Source: Allium sativum
Taxonomy: Eukaryota > Streptophyta > Magnoliopsida > Asparagales > Amaryllidaceae
DNA length: 64,000 nt
NCBI GenBank assembly: GCA_030737875.1
Contig: CM060919.1
Span: 805,673,160-805,737,159 of the forward strand
Direction of reading: 5' to 3'
Shown here: positions 36,166 to 48,302 of the stretch, piece by piece
Position numbering within the stretch: position 1 is the stretch's first letter
Layout: every line of letters begins with the position of its first letter
Translations under genes and position numbers: made by a program
The notes under the pieces: model-generated
The model's database searches: none
What the model was told of the DNA's origin: nothing
The model's input: the letters and a program-made list of their open reading frames with translations, nothing else

Positions 36166-36443
36166 GGGTATAGACCATCTCCAGTTGACCTTGTTCACGA
36201 ATTTGGGCGCCAGCTTTTTGAATCTATAGCATGTCTGCGAATAAATTTTTGTTCCTCTGTTATTAAATCCATTTAATATTTAAAACCTAGGATCCAAACG
36301 TTCAAGGGTAGTACGGTTGATGCTTATCCTTTTTTCCATTTAGCTTAGGCGGCATGCATGATTTGCGACTTATTTACACTGATCTGAAGCCTAAGAATAT
36401 TCTTCTGGCGCCTTCCGAGTATGTAAAGGTTCAATTTAACAAG
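36166..36443 (+). pseudogene. Captured LAMMER (AFC-type) protein kinase fragment
   Basis: Two exon pieces in order. The first (36166 to about 36238) reads YRPSPVDLVHEFGRQLFE then SIACL. After an intron-like T-rich gap the second (36354-36443) reads MHDLRLIYTDLKPKNILLAP then SEYVKV. Plant AFC/CLK kinases have this order at the start of the catalytic loop. LAMMER kinases phosphorylate SR splicing factors in the nucleus. The fragment covers only the region around subdomain VIb. The catalytic-loop His before the DLKP motif is Tyr here (IYTDLKP, expected IHTDLKP), and the second residue after DLKP-x-N is changed. No GT donor follows the first piece. This is a relic, not a working gene. Confidence 0.75.
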
Positions 36444-37096
36444 GTATTTTTGGTATCTACAATTTTAGAAATCTTTAATTTTTTCTCCATCAATTATGTA
36501 TGGATTCAGAGTGTTATATCTTGAATGAATACTTGAGATGATACAGAGAAAGATAGAAGATCAGATGCAGTTCAGGTCATTATCTTTTGTTTTATATTTC
36601 CAGCTTATTGATTGAGTTACATGCTATTTTGGTTTCTTGATAAAACTAGACTACTTTATTACATAGCTTTTAAATTACTCCGATCGAAATTACCTTATGT
36701 ATGAAACTTGGAGATATATAAACACCAAAAAATCAGTAAACATTTGATATAAGTGGCAGTTTGGTTGGTCAAAGTTTTGAAATATGGTGAAGAAGCGTCT
36801 GAAACTGAAATAAAGTAATGCTTGATTTACGAATGTATTAAAGAAATAAAATAGACATGCCACAATAACAATGATTTCATATTACATGTGTCATGATCAC
36901 TGGTTGATATGCAACATTATTGATCCAATAAATATACAGTTAATTTATGTGGATGTTAACCAGTAACAGGCAGATTAGATAAGCCACTGATGTAGGATTA
37001 AGGAATGATTAAGTGTTTAAAGTATACATGCATGAGTGTATACACACTGTTTTGGAATTTGTGCAATCACGTGGCAGCTTTTCCAATGAGCACAGT

Positions 37097-37100
<4 letters not shown>

Positions 37101-37147
<47 letters not shown>
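37101..37147. repeat. TTA trinucleotide microsatellite
   Basis: About 15 TTA units inside CACTA D. The open frame at 37005-37250 runs through it and encodes poly-Ile only because of the repeat. Confidence 0.95.
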
Positions 37148-37689
37148 CATTTTCATCTTAAATGGGTATAGGGAGTATGATTTGGTTAATACTGTATGCT
37201 ATAGTGGTTTGATAGAAAAGAAAATGAAACTTGTTACAGATAAAAGATAGAGTATACTTCCTTGTTTGAAACTGTACAATATTTGGTTGAAACTGTATGA
37301 TACTGTATAGTATCTCGAGATCTGTATGATGCCATATGAAACAGTATGATATTTGATTGAAACTGCAAGGCTTTAGTTTATTCCCTTGTTGTTGGCTCTG
37401 GTTATCATCGAATGTAATGCTCTTTTAATAGGGTCACATTGGGAGAAAAGGCTTTTGATGAATGAGATAATAACTGGGTCAGTAGATAGTAGATCGGTCG
37501 TATCGTAAATGACTTTCGCATTATTGGAATATATTGGATGGTATCAAACCCACTACAATATGGCAGAGTAACTTGATTGGAGGCAAAATCAAGAACAGAC
37601 TTTACTTCATCTCCTTGTAATTTATTGAAAGGCGCATTTCTTTGCAGTAATACGGCATTCTAATAATGTTTATATTTCCTTTTTCATTG

Positions 37690-38310
37690 CAGTGTCACCA
37701 TTGGGCATCTTGGGAAAATACATTACCAGAGTAGCACTATATGCGTGTCAGGTGATTTCATAAGCTTTATCTAGAAAATTCTGTCTGCTACTAGGAAATG
37801 AGAACTAGGAGAACTAGGACAAGGCACTGAGAATGGTCTATGTATGTGTTGCTTGTTGCAAATCAAGATTATTAACAATCTGAAAGAAGAATGATGGAGT
37901 TCGATTTGCTGCTGAGCTATTGAGATTAGACGTTTTTGCTGCTTTTGACTGACCAGTGGCATGGTTAAGTGAGAATGAATGATGCTATCAGCGAGGCCAG
38001 GGAGCTGCACTCGAGGACCCGAGGAAGTTGCGGCAGTGAGTGCAGAAGGGAAGGTGGTGAGGGTAAGGGGATGAAGGTTATAGGTTCTTTTAAGTATGTG
38101 TAATGAAATTAACATAAGATCATACATTGCCAACAATGTCGTGAGTACTCTGAAATTTAATGATGAGCTACTACCAAATGGAAATAATGCAGCACTACGA
38201 GTTATGAAGGGGTAGCAAGCCTGCTCTTGGAAAAAGGTATCAAAACAGGAAACAAAAAAGCTGTCGCACCTGCTGCTGCAGCAGACAAGGACAAACAATA
38301 TGTTCATCCT
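37690..38310 (+). other. Interior of CACTA D: possible further captured exons
   Basis: A T-rich tract ending in TTGCAG at about 37692 is followed by a 60-base open piece ending in CAG/GTGATT (about 37751), shaped like a short exon. A more GC-rich stretch at about 37978-38070 (MMLSARPGSCTRGPEEVAA in one plus frame) stands out from AT-rich surroundings. The 178-codon minus-strand frame over 37771-38307 has no recognisable domain. None of these can be named. Confidence 0.3.
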
Positions 38311-39132
38311 TATATTTTGAATAACTAAATCATCTTGGATGTGTTTTTCTTTCTAATTCCATATCCCTGTCATTTTATAGTGTTATTGAGGTTCTGCTAG
38401 GAGCTGTTTGGTTTAATTAAGCATGCATACTTAGTCACCTAATCCTATGAAACAAATGGCATTTTGGTTTTAGCAAATGTTTCTATTAGTAAGTCATCGA
38501 TTAATTCGTCCAAACTAGCTACTAAATTTGATCACGTAATATATAATTACATTATTTTTTGCTGCTAATTGGGTATTGCCATATTTTGTTGCTTTGCATT
38601 CTAGTCTCAGTGCTAATAGTCAATTAATGAAGAATATGCTTGGATAAATCTGTGTCTCAAAATTAAGCTACATTATTTCATATGCTACTTGATAGCAAAA
38701 GAAACAAATCACACGTGTGTACGGCTTTGAGTCCCATTTGGCGATGAAAAGAATATGCTTGTGGAATCTGCTGTGTTTTGGAATTGGCTGTTATGTTAAT
38801 TCTAGTTTTCAGTTCCCACTAGCCCATGAAATTGAAATTGCATAAGTCTCTTGCTGAGGTCGTAAAGAAGAAAGAAAGTTGAGGATAATAAGCACAGGAT
38901 GAATATGGTCCAATTTATTGACTACATGCAAAGTTCAGTGCATTCGCGTGGATAGATGAGAAAGTAGAAGTTCAAGCCTTAATGTAGTACAAGAGAATGC
39001 TAATAATGTTGTTTCATTACCAAAGTCAGGTACATATGCATTTAGTTTTGTCCTTTGCCAGTTTTGTCACGTTAGGTTAGATGGTTAATTTGATGATTAA
39101 TGTAGATATAAAAGTGCTTTGGTACCTATACC

Positions 39133-39240
39133 ACATAGCGATTCTATACTTGAATTCGGTGCAGTTGGGGATGGTCGATTTCTGAATGCATTTGCTTTTC
39201 AGAATGCTGGCTTCTATCTGAGGTCATTTACCAATGTCAG
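39133..39240 (+). pseudogene. Captured GH28 polygalacturonase-like fragment
   Basis: An open stretch reads SDSILEFGAVGDGRFLNAF, then AFQNAGFYLRSF. This is the N-terminal block of plant glycoside hydrolase 28 (pectin lyase fold) proteins, where EFGAVGDG-x-x-x-N-T-x-AFQNAI is conserved just after the signal peptide. Intact family members cut pectin homogalacturonan in the cell wall. Only about 36 codons remain, followed by unrelated sequence, so it is a captured fragment inside CACTA D. The catalytic GH28 motifs are absent. Confidence 0.7.
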
Positions 39241-40225
39241 GTGCAGTTGTGTTTACATGTTTAACTATTTTAGATATATCCAGAATAAGTAATCCACACG
39301 TTTTTTTTAATGTTGGATATAAGGCTATTTTATGTTTTACAAGATATGATAAGTATTTGTGTGACGAATACGCTCAAATCTTCCTCAAACAAAATATCAC
39401 CGCTAGCTAGATGTTATCATTAGGGGCTACTAACTAAAAATTTGATAGTACGCAAGTTCCACAGCTTTATGCTTAGGGAACTCATGCTTGTTTGCCAATT
39501 GCTCGAGTGATTTGTTATATATAACATAGAAAAAATAATTTAAAAAATGTCATCATATATATGGGAGAGATGTCTAAGATACATGTACAATGGTCATAAG
39601 ATCCAATAAACTTGTTTTGTGAACAATGTATAAAGGGTGTTTTCAAAGCAATGTTTTGTTGACACATGCATTATGGGTTTTTTTGTCATTATTGTAAGAA
39701 CATAAAGAGAGTTCTGATAATTTTTTCTGTTGGGCATTAAAAGCTGCATGTTTCAGAAAGTTGTATATGAAGAGGTTTTGGAATTGATTCTGGCTAGGTA
39801 AACCTGATATGTTCGATCATCGACCTTTTGATTTCTTTTTCCCTTTTGTTTTCTTATTTATTTATTATTATTATTATTCTATGATGATTGTGTATGTATA
39901 GGTTTACACGAATGGAAATCCATATGGTTCTGAGGGGAGGATATTGTCTTCAGTTTGCCATGCCGATCAAAGGTCTGCTAACCCTTTTAAAATTGAATGA
40001 ATAGTTTGAAAATATAAATAAATTCAGGATGATGTGGACTATGGGTTTGCAAAGGGAGTGATAATGGATGATTTCCTTTGGCAACATATCAAAAAAGTAA
40101 TTCTACATTTCTTTGTTGTATGCTTTATTACTACAACAACAACAAAGCCATATATCCCAAACAAGTTGGGGTTGATTAGATATGGAACCCAAAATTAAAA
40201 TAAAATAAAATTAATAATGATGATA

Positions 40226-40228
<3 letters not shown>

Positions 40229-40282
<54 letters not shown>
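40229..40282. repeat. TA dinucleotide microsatellite in the RTE 3' UTR
   Basis: About 26 TA units. Confidence 0.95.
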
Positions 40283-40286
<4 letters not shown>

Positions 40287-40474
40287 GGTTTAAAATAACC
40301 AAACAAATAAAAAGTTATCCGATAAAAGTTTTTTTTAAATAATAATAATAAGTAAAAAGAGTCAATAAAAGTGAAATAAAATCTAAAAGAGTAATAAAAA
40401 GTAAAAAGGTTCAGTAAACGTGAAATAAAGTCTAAAAAAAAACCCTAAGGTTCTGGTACATGGATTGCCAATTT

Positions 40475-41029
40475 CTATGCACTCCTATCAACTACCAGCT
40501 CTTCCGATAAACTCCAGTTACTTAAATCTCTCTTTATTATCTCCTCCCATGTCATTTTAGGTCGATCTTTACCTCTCTTTGGGCCTTCGCCGCGGCCTAG
40601 AATTCCAACGCGTACAGGTGCATCGTATGGTCTACGTTGGATATGCCCAAACCATCTCAAGCGGTATTGGACTAACTTCTCTTCAATAGGTGCAATTCCA
40701 AGTTATTCACGAATATCCTCATTTCTAATCCGATCTCGTCTGGTATGCCCACAGCTCCAACACAGTATCCGCATTTCTGCTACGCTTATCTTCTGGATGT
40801 GTTGCCTCTTAGTAAGCCAATATTCTGCACCATATAACATTGCAGGCCTGATTGCTGTCCTATAGAGCTTTCCTTTAAGCCTCTGAGGAATCTTCCGATC
40901 ACAGAGAATATCAGATGCTAGTCGTCATTTCACCCATCCTGCTTGATATCTAAAACTAACATCCTTATCAATCTCTCCATCAAACTGCAACATAGATCCT
41001 AAGTATCGAAACGATTCCTTCATGGGTAT
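40475..41029 (-). pseudogene. RTE LINE ORF, C-terminal part
   Basis: On the minus strand, starting right at the junction with element [46 protein letters not shown], and at the end LRWFGHIQRRPYDAP, RPKMTWEEIIKRDLSNW. This is the highly conserved tail of plant RTE proteins. In-frame stops occur in the middle (for example after QAGWVK and after NEDIRE). The frame joins the RT part at 51098, where VVP is followed by the 5-bp duplication and the next residues. Confidence 0.85.
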
Positions 41030-43719
41030 TGTAACAACCCGCATTCTACGCATCGAAGGATCGTAGAATATTTATTTCTTTCCCATATGAAGTCGTATGG
41101 TCATGTAACTTTGGGAAACATTCATTAGAGTCATTTCCCATGTTCATGATTTTTGTCGATTTTTAAATGACCGTTTTGCCCCTAGCTGATCTTGTTTTGG
41201 CCATAACTTTTGATTGGAAAGGAATTTTGACCTGAAACCACTTCCATTAGATTCGTTTGATGGTTTACCTTCCCGTAGAGTGGTCATAATAGTCAAACGG
41301 ACTTACCGTTTGGGAGATATGGCTGAAATAAGGTTTGGAAGGTGAAAATCTGCTTAACCGGGCCAAATAGGGTGATTAGTGAATAGGTCCATAACCCATT
41401 TCAGGATTAGGGTTATGGGGAGGCTGAAATGAGTTAGAGAATCATTCCGTTTCAGTTTTCTAGCCTCCACTTACCTCCAAGGAACCCTAAAAATGGCCTC
41501 CAACATCTAAATCACCTCCAAATCATCTCCTAATCAAGGATTAAGCTTAGCAACTTCAAATCAAGGAAGATCTACACCAAATCAACATTGGAGCTGCTGT
41601 TTAACATTGGAATTTGCATCAAATCAGAGATTTATTTCAGATCTTAGTTTATTTGTGGTTAAGGTGAGTGATTTGCATAGTTTCTCACTAATTATGGCTA
41701 ATTAAGGGTAATTAGTGTTAATTAGCGAATTTAAACATGATAAAATTCTGGAAAAATGTTCATAAATTCTTAAATGATGTTTTAGACATCTGATATGAAT
41801 TTGGGTTAATTTGGTTAAGTTTTGCTAATCCTATCATTAGTTTCACATAAACATGCTTAAGGGGAAATATGAGGTTTTGGGTATGTTTGATCCATTTTAA
41901 CCTATCATGTTGATGTTTTGATGTTTGTGATTGATTATGCATGTTGCTATGACTGTATGATATGCTTTGTGATTGATTTCAATAGTTAGAATGGTCGAAA
42001 ATGTCGTCGAATGACGTAAACGCTTGCTGGAAAAGCTTCAGGAAACAGTGCAGGATCGGATCAGATCGGATATGGTGGCTCGGATCGGATAAGTTGAACT
42101 GGGCAAGGGATTCGATCGGATCAGAACCTGACACTTGAGAACCCTGGCAAAAAGGAAGGCCATGTTGGTTAAACTGGGGATCAGATCGGCTTATGGACGA
42201 AGGGCTCGGACCGGTGTATGATGAAGGGATCAGATCGGATTAGAGTAGGGAACGGGACCAGACGAGGCACAGGAACTGGAGCACGAACTGAATGGGAGAT
42301 GGCAACCCGACCCGACCCGAAGTGGGACACCCGACCCGAACCGACGAGATGGAGTGGACCCGAACCGAACTGTACCAGAGGAGGACCATGAACCGACGCA
42401 ACGTAGTGGACTCGACCCGAACCGATAGCTTGAAGGGGAACCCGACCCGACCCAGTATTGACCAATAACCCGATATGCAAAGGTAGTCCAATATGGAAAG
42501 TTAGAGCTCAGGATCCAATTGGGAACCGATGAGTTCACTTCATGGTTGGGCTTTGCTGCGGGACGTGTGCTAAGGAGTTGTCGACGTTCATAACTTCGAT
42601 TCACCACTAAAAATTGGATGATGGGCGACTTATCAGTGCAGTAGAGTCACTATGACTCGAGGGGCAAAGTGATGATAGCAAGACTACGTTATCAGTGCAG
42701 TAGAGTCATTATGACTCGAGGGGCAAAGTGATGCGTAGTAAGACTATGAGCCAGTGCAGTGGGGTCATTGCGACTCCATGGGGCAGAGTGGACATAGTAA
42801 GGATTAGTAAGGCTATGAGCCAGTGCAGTGGGGTTCTTGTGACTCCATGGGGCAAAATGGACATAGCGAAGGATTTGTGGCTACGTTATCAGTGCAGTGA
42901 AGCCATTTATGACTTCATGGGGCAAAGTGATCGTAGCAAGGTATGTTGGGTGATCGAAGTGGTGAATATCGTATGCTTTACGCACTGAGTGAGAGATATG
43001 AAGATGGATGCTATGTTTGATTGTTTGTCATCACTATGACTTGCACACCCCCACCTCCGTATCTTTACACCGTTTGATATGGCACCTTAGAGTGTTGTAC
43101 AGTATGTAGTGCTAACTCTTTGGTTGCAGGTCCAGGTTCAGGTATGTTTTAGTCTACCTGTTATTGTTCTGTTTAGATGCTTATCGCTCATACCAGGCTT
43201 TATGTCTGACCCAGAGTTTTATGTCTCCTTTTATTACTCTGGGTGCTCACACGAGCAGACTAGAGACATGTTAGCTGGTGGTGCGCGAGTAGCTGATTCG
43301 GAGGCGGGCAGGAGGCTTCCACGTATGAAAAGTTGTAGTTGGTAGTTGCTACTTGGGCATAAGACATGTCTCCCTGTGTCGTTGGTAGTTGCTACTTGGG
43401 CATTAGTAGCGTACCTCCATTACCTTGCTTTTGTTTTTGAGACAGTTTGAAAAGTTGTAATAATGTTTAACTTTGGATCATAAGCTGTTCTTACATTTTC
43501 CGCTGCTATGTTAGTTATTTCAGCTTATGCACTGTCTCACCTGTTTTATGTCAAGTATGTTATTATTATATTTTATCCTATGCGCTGTGAGACATTCTAC
43601 AGGTTCTTTGTTAGTTCATTTCCTTCCCTTTCCTTCTGACGACCCGTTTCGTGCTAACTGGACATGTGTACAACGCACTTTTGGAGTAAATGTCGGTTGG
43701 TGCGGGGCGGGCCGTCACA
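41030..43719 (+). repeat. 5' LTR of element E (2.69 kb)
   Basis: TGTAACAACCCGC to GGGCCGTCACA. It differs from the 3' LTR by scattered substitutions and a short local duplication around 43330-43400 (TGGTAGTTGCTACTTGGGCAT occurs twice here, once, as TGGTCGCTACTTGGGTAT, in the 3' copy). It holds a GATCGGAT-rich stretch (about 42054-42240), a CCCGACCCGAACCGA-rich stretch (about 42296-42460) and five tandem units (42630-42955). The CCGAACCCG stretches create long overlapping minus-strand open frames that are not genes. Confidence 0.92.
42630..42955 (+). repeat. Five tandem units of about 60-68 bp in the E LTR
   Basis: Each unit carries CAGTGCAGT(A/G)(G/A)(A/G)GTCATTATGACTC then GGGGCAAAGTG and a variable AGCAAGACTA tail. 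Units 1, 2 and 5 start TATCAGTGC and units 3 and 4 start GCCAGTGC, so two unit subtypes are present. The 3' LTR carries the same five units at about 50040-50362. Confidence 0.85.
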
Positions 43720-43721
43720 CT

Positions 43722-43733
43722 TGGTATCAGAGC
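43722..43733 (+). promoter_or_regulatory. Primer binding site of element E
   Basis: TGGTATCAGAGC, two bases after the LTR end, complementary to the 3' end of initiator-Met tRNA. Confidence 0.9.
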
Positions 43734-43926
43734 TCTAGGTTGCGTAGTTAACCTAGGGAAAGACACTAGGGAGAGATAGTACGTATATGAGAGCGCGTAT
43801 TTGTGAATACTTTGGTTTTCAAAAGCTATATATATATATATATACTATTGGTAGTATAAGAATGAAGTCGTACTGCACTAGCACCACTGTGGGGTCGTTA
43901 ATCGTTTACCCTCTTACAGATTGACG

Positions 43927-44362
43927 ATGAGCCGATATGCTAGAGGTGCTGGTAGAGGAGCCAATAATGAGAATGCTGCTGACATGAGGGCGATGTTTAC
44001 TGACCTCATGAGAGATATGCTTAGAGAAGTGCAAGGGGCAGTTCCCAATCCCGGAGTTGGTGTTGGCCCAGTAGTGCAGGCGCCTAGGGTCGATTTCGCC
44101 AAGTTATGCAAGGATTACACTAATCTTGGTGGGAAGCCGTTCCACGGAACGGAGTCGGCCACAGATGTGCAGGATTGGTTGGATAGCTGCGACCGTATCT
44201 TCGATAACTTGGGTCTTGAGGATGCGATGAAGAGAAGGCTAACGTCTCGTCAGCTGCAAGGGCGAGCGATGAATTGGTGGAATGTCATTAGAACAGCTAC
44301 TCCAGAAGATCAGGTTACTTGGGATCAGTTCAAGGCTCGCTTTAGCGGAAGTTCATTCCAGC
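43927..44362 (+). pseudogene. gag: gag of element E, N-terminal part up to a frameshift
   Basis: The ATG at 43927 (MSRYARGAGRGANNENAA) is the first in the frame after the leader. The frame contains DFAKLCKDYTNLGGKPFHGT, DVQDWLDSCDRIFDNLGL, AMNWWNVIRTATPEDQ and VTWDQFKARF, the capsid region of plant chromoviruses. Just after KARF, around 44342-44360, the conserved reading moves to another frame, indicating a one-base indel class change. The original frame stays open to about 44592 but encodes unrelated residues. Gag would assemble the particle that packages element RNA. Confidence 0.88.
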
Positions 44363-46295
44363 TGCTCAGAAGTCAGTATTGTTTAAGAGATTCTTGGAAC
44401 TCAAGCAGAATGGTAGGGCAGTCTCTGACTATATTGCTGAATTCGACACTTTGTCGAAGTATGGACTATCTCTTATCGATACTCCTGAGAAGAAGAATGA
44501 GAAGTTCATTACTGGTTTGGATGGATATTTGGGGGAAAGGCTTATCAACCACATCGATGAGACTTTTGAATCGATTGTGGGGAAAGCTTTGAGATCAGAG
44601 AGTCTTTACCCTAAGTCAAAGACTGAGGCTGCATCTGCAGAAGGGCCAAAGCCGCAAGCAGGCGGTGGAGGCAAGAATAACTCTCAGAATAAGAGGAAGC
44701 AAGACCAATCTAAGGGTGGCCAGAAAAAGAACAAGAAGGATGTTGAGTGCTTCAGCTGTGGTAAGATGAGCCATTATGCTAAAGAATGTCGGGCCAAGCC
44801 AGCGGAAAGGAAGTGCTACAACTGTGGTCAAGTGGGACATCATAAAGATAAGTGTCCGCAACCTCTTAAGGAGAAGCAGATTGTGAAAGCATATGCTATT
44901 GATGCTGTTCCTTCTTCGTCGAATGCCCCAACTGCGGCGGAGAAAGGAAAGAATGTTGTTATTCAAGGTATGCTTTCTATATATGATGTAACAGTTCGAG
45001 TTTTGTTTGATACTGGGGCTTCCCGTTCCTTCATATCTAGTGACCTGGTAGATAGGTTGGGACTGGAACCCGAGATAGTCGATAGACCATTGGTTGTGAC
45101 GAACCCGATTGGTGGTTCGACTAGCGTTAGTATGATTTGCCGAAATTTGGTCTTATCGAGTCATGGATATATGTTTGTTTGTGATTGCTTTGTTTTGGGC
45201 TTTACTGGGTATGGCATTATATTGGGAGTCGATTGGCTCCAAAGATACGGGGTGGTGGTAGACTGTGAGGGCTTTTTGGTGACAGTTAGGGCGGATGATG
45301 GGCGGAGGGTAGTGTTTGGTAGTCTACCTAGTGATGGGGTTATGGCTAGTTTTGTAAATTCCCTCGACATCCCGCAGGATGAGCTGTCAGATGTGCCCAT
45401 GGTTGGCCAGTATCCAGACGTCTTCGAGGAGGTGACCGGGCTTCCACCACACCGAGAGATTGAGTTCCGTATTGATTTAATGAAAGACGCCAGACCTATA
45501 GTGATGCCACTTCGCCGTATGGCACCAAGGGAGCAGCGAGAGCTCGGGGTGCAAGTCAGCAATCTTTTGAAGAAGGGATTTATTAGAAGAAGTGTCTCCG
45601 AGTGGGGAGCACCAGTTGTGTTTGCCACTAAGGCAGATGGTTCCCTTCGTTTGTGTGTGGACTATCGCGAGTTGAATAAGGTAACGAGGAAGAATAAGTA
45701 TCCTCTACCGCGGATAGATGATTTGTTTGATCAACTGGAAGGAGCAAGAGTGTTCTCCCAGTTGGACCTCGCGACAGGATTTCATCAGCTCCGAGTAGCA
45801 TATGAGAGTGTTCCGAAAACGACATTTAGGACGCCGTCTGGATTTTATGAGTGGTTGGTCATGCCATTTGGGTTGACCAATGCACCAGCCTACTTTGTGG
45901 ATCTTATGAATCGAGTATTCAGAGATCAATTGAATAAGTTTGTTCTTGTGTTCGTAGATGATATCCTTGTTAACTCAAGGACAGAGGAGGAACACAAGGG
46001 ACACTTGAGGATAGTGATGGAGGTGTTGAGGAAACACCAATTGAAAGCGAAATTCTCTAAGTGTCACTTTTGGAGAAGGGAAGTGAGATTCTTGGGTCAT
46101 GTTGTTTCAGAGAGTGGTATTGCCGTGGACCCTGCGAAGGTGGCTACGGTACAGGATTGGCCTACGCCCAAGAATGTAACAGAGGTAAGAAGTTTCTTGG
46201 GATTAGCTGGATATTATCGTAAGTTTATCCAGGACTTCTCCAAGATAGCAGCACCGTTGACTCAGTTGACTAAGAAGAATCAGTCCTTCGTCTGA
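44363..46295 (+). pseudogene. pol: gag C-terminus, protease and RT of element E, ending at a TGA
   Basis: Domains in order: rest of capsid ([19 protein letters not shown]), Lys-rich linker, two intact CCHC knuckles [14 protein letters not shown] (about 44749-44790) and [14 protein letters not shown] (about 44816-44857), protease with [12 protein letters not shown] (DTG near 45006) and [11 protein letters not shown], then RT. RT shows [58 protein letters not shown] with both catalytic Asp (about 45948), [20 protein letters not shown], and [20 protein letters not shown]. The frame stops at TGA 46293-46295, where the family has a Trp codon. Reading continues in the same frame downstream, so it is a single nonsense change. 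Confidence 0.92.
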
Positions 46296-48302
46296 GACGG
46301 AGTGTGTGAGAATGCATTCATGAGTCTAAAGGAAAGGTTGACGCGTGCGCCAGTGCTAGTCATTCCTAAAGGGAATGAAGAGATGACGGTATACACGGAT
46401 GCTTGTGGTACCGGACTAGGTGCTGTGTTGATGCAAGGAGGTAGGATCGTAGCTTATGCTAGTCGACAGCTAAAGCCGCATGAGAAGAAGTATCCTACCC
46501 ATGATTTGGAATTGGCAGCAATTGTGTTCGCGCTGAAGATGTGGAGACACTATCTCTTGGGAGAAAGATTTGAGTTGTTTACCGATCATAAATCGTTAAA
46601 GTATCTCTTCTCTCAGAAAGATCTGAATCTCCGTCAGCAGAGATGGTTAGAGTTCTTGGCTTCGTATGATTTTGATATCGCATACACGCCTGGGAAAGGT
46701 AATGGGGTAGCCGATGCCTTGAGTTGGAGATATGCCAGTCTAGGGGCAATGTTTCTTGAATGGAAGCAACTGGAGTATATCGCGGGGTTTGATTTCAGAC
46801 CAAAGTGCGAATTGGATCCAGTCATGCTAGCTAGTTTGGCGATCAGACCCACTTTAATAGAGCGGATTGGTTCCAGCCAGAGGGACGATCCTAATCTATT
46901 GGAAATCATCTCCAAGTTAGAGATGGACATCGACGGTGAGGAGATGAATTTGTATGGGCTTGATCGAGATGGATGGCTTCGAAAGAATGGAAGACTAGTT
47001 GTACCCAACGTGAATGGTTTGAGAGATGAAGTGCTTAGGGAATGTCATCACTCAAAACTAACTATACATCCCGGTGGTAACAAGATGTATCGAGACATGA
47101 AGCAGACTTACTACTGGGAAGGGATAAAAAGAGACGTTGGGAAGTTTATATCCAAATGCATGAATTGCCAACTAGTTAAAGCCGAGCAAAAGAAGCCTAG
47201 TGGTTTGTTGCAACCATTAGAAATTCCCGAATGGAAGTGGGAGCAAGTCTCGATGGATTTCATCGATGGTTTACCAAGGACTAGATCGGGATATGATAGC
47301 ATTTGGGTAATTGTGGATCGATTGACTAAAAGTGCAAGATTTATACCCGTCAAATCGACCAGAACGGCAGCCAAGTTGGCAGAATTGTATATGAAGTGGG
47401 TAGTGAGATTTCATGGAGTATCTAAAAGCATTGTGAGTGACCGAGACCCGTTGTTCACTAGTGGGTTTTGGAAGAGCTTACAAGAGGCTCTAGGGTCAGG
47501 ATTACATCTCAGTACCGCATATCATCCTCAGACCGACGGTCAGACGGAGAGGGTGAATCGTATATTGGAAGACCTCTTGAGAGCCTGTATATTGGATTTT
47601 GGTGGATCATGGGATGACCATTTGCATCTAGTAGAGTTTGCATATAATAATAGCTACCAACCCAGTATCGGTATGGCTCTATATGAAGCTTTGTATGGAA
47701 GACCGTGCAACCCACCATCATGTTGGATAGAGACTGGCGAGAAGTTTATGCTTGGACCAGATGTGGTGAGGGAAACTTCAGATAAGATTAAGATCATTCA
47801 ACAGCGAATGAAGGCTGCCCAAGATAGGCAGAAGAGTTATGCTGATAAGAGAAGAAGAGACTTAAAATTCTCCGTTGGTGACTTGGTGTTTGTCAAGATT
47901 TCTCCGTTGAAGAGCGTGATACGATTTGGCAGGAGAAGCAAGTTGGCACCAAGATTTGATGGCCCATTCCCTGTTCTTGAACTAGTCGGGAATTTGGCAT
48001 ATAGAGTTGGCTTACCAGAGAAGATGGCGGGAGTTCACAATGTATTTCATGTTTCCCAATTATGGAAGTTTGTTCACGACTCTGATATGACTATTTCACC
48101 TGATCAGTTAGAGGACTTCGAAGTAGAACCCGATGCGGTTGGGAACCGCAAGGCGATTCGTATTGTGGGGCACGATACGAAGCAACTTCGAATGAAGGCG
48201 GTGAAGCTAGTCAAGGTTCAGTGGGGCGAGGACGAGAATGATTGCACTTGGGAGACAGAGGAGAGCATTAGAAAGACGTATCCAGAACTCTTTGCCTGGT
48301 AA
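46296..48302 (+). pseudogene. pol: RNase H, integrase and chromodomain part of element E pol
   Basis: In frame with the preceding segment after one TGA. RNase [60 protein letters not shown]. Integrase: zinc domain ECHHSKLTIHPGG and CMNCQ (47040-47168), then the catalytic triad in MDFIDGLPR (near 47255), VSDRDPLF (near 47438) and TERVNRILEDLL (near 47546). GPY/F module: LAPRFDGPFPVLELVGNLAY. Tail: LVKVQWGEDENDCTWETEE, a chromodomain-like end as in Tekay/Del elements. The normal stop is TAA at 48300-48302. All catalytic residues I can check are present. Confidence 0.92.

Noticed and set aside
37771..38307. A 178-codon minus-strand open frame in CACTA D
   Set aside because: No recognisable domain, composition typical of the complement of AT-rich plant sequence, and the better exon-like signals are on the plus strand.
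42181..42607. Three overlapping minus-strand open frames of 83-125 codons (repeated at 49576-50014)
   Set aside because: They arise from the CCCGACCCGAACCG-rich low-complexity stretch of the E LTR. The products are Ser/Arg/Gly/Val-rich, overlap in all frames and resemble no protein.
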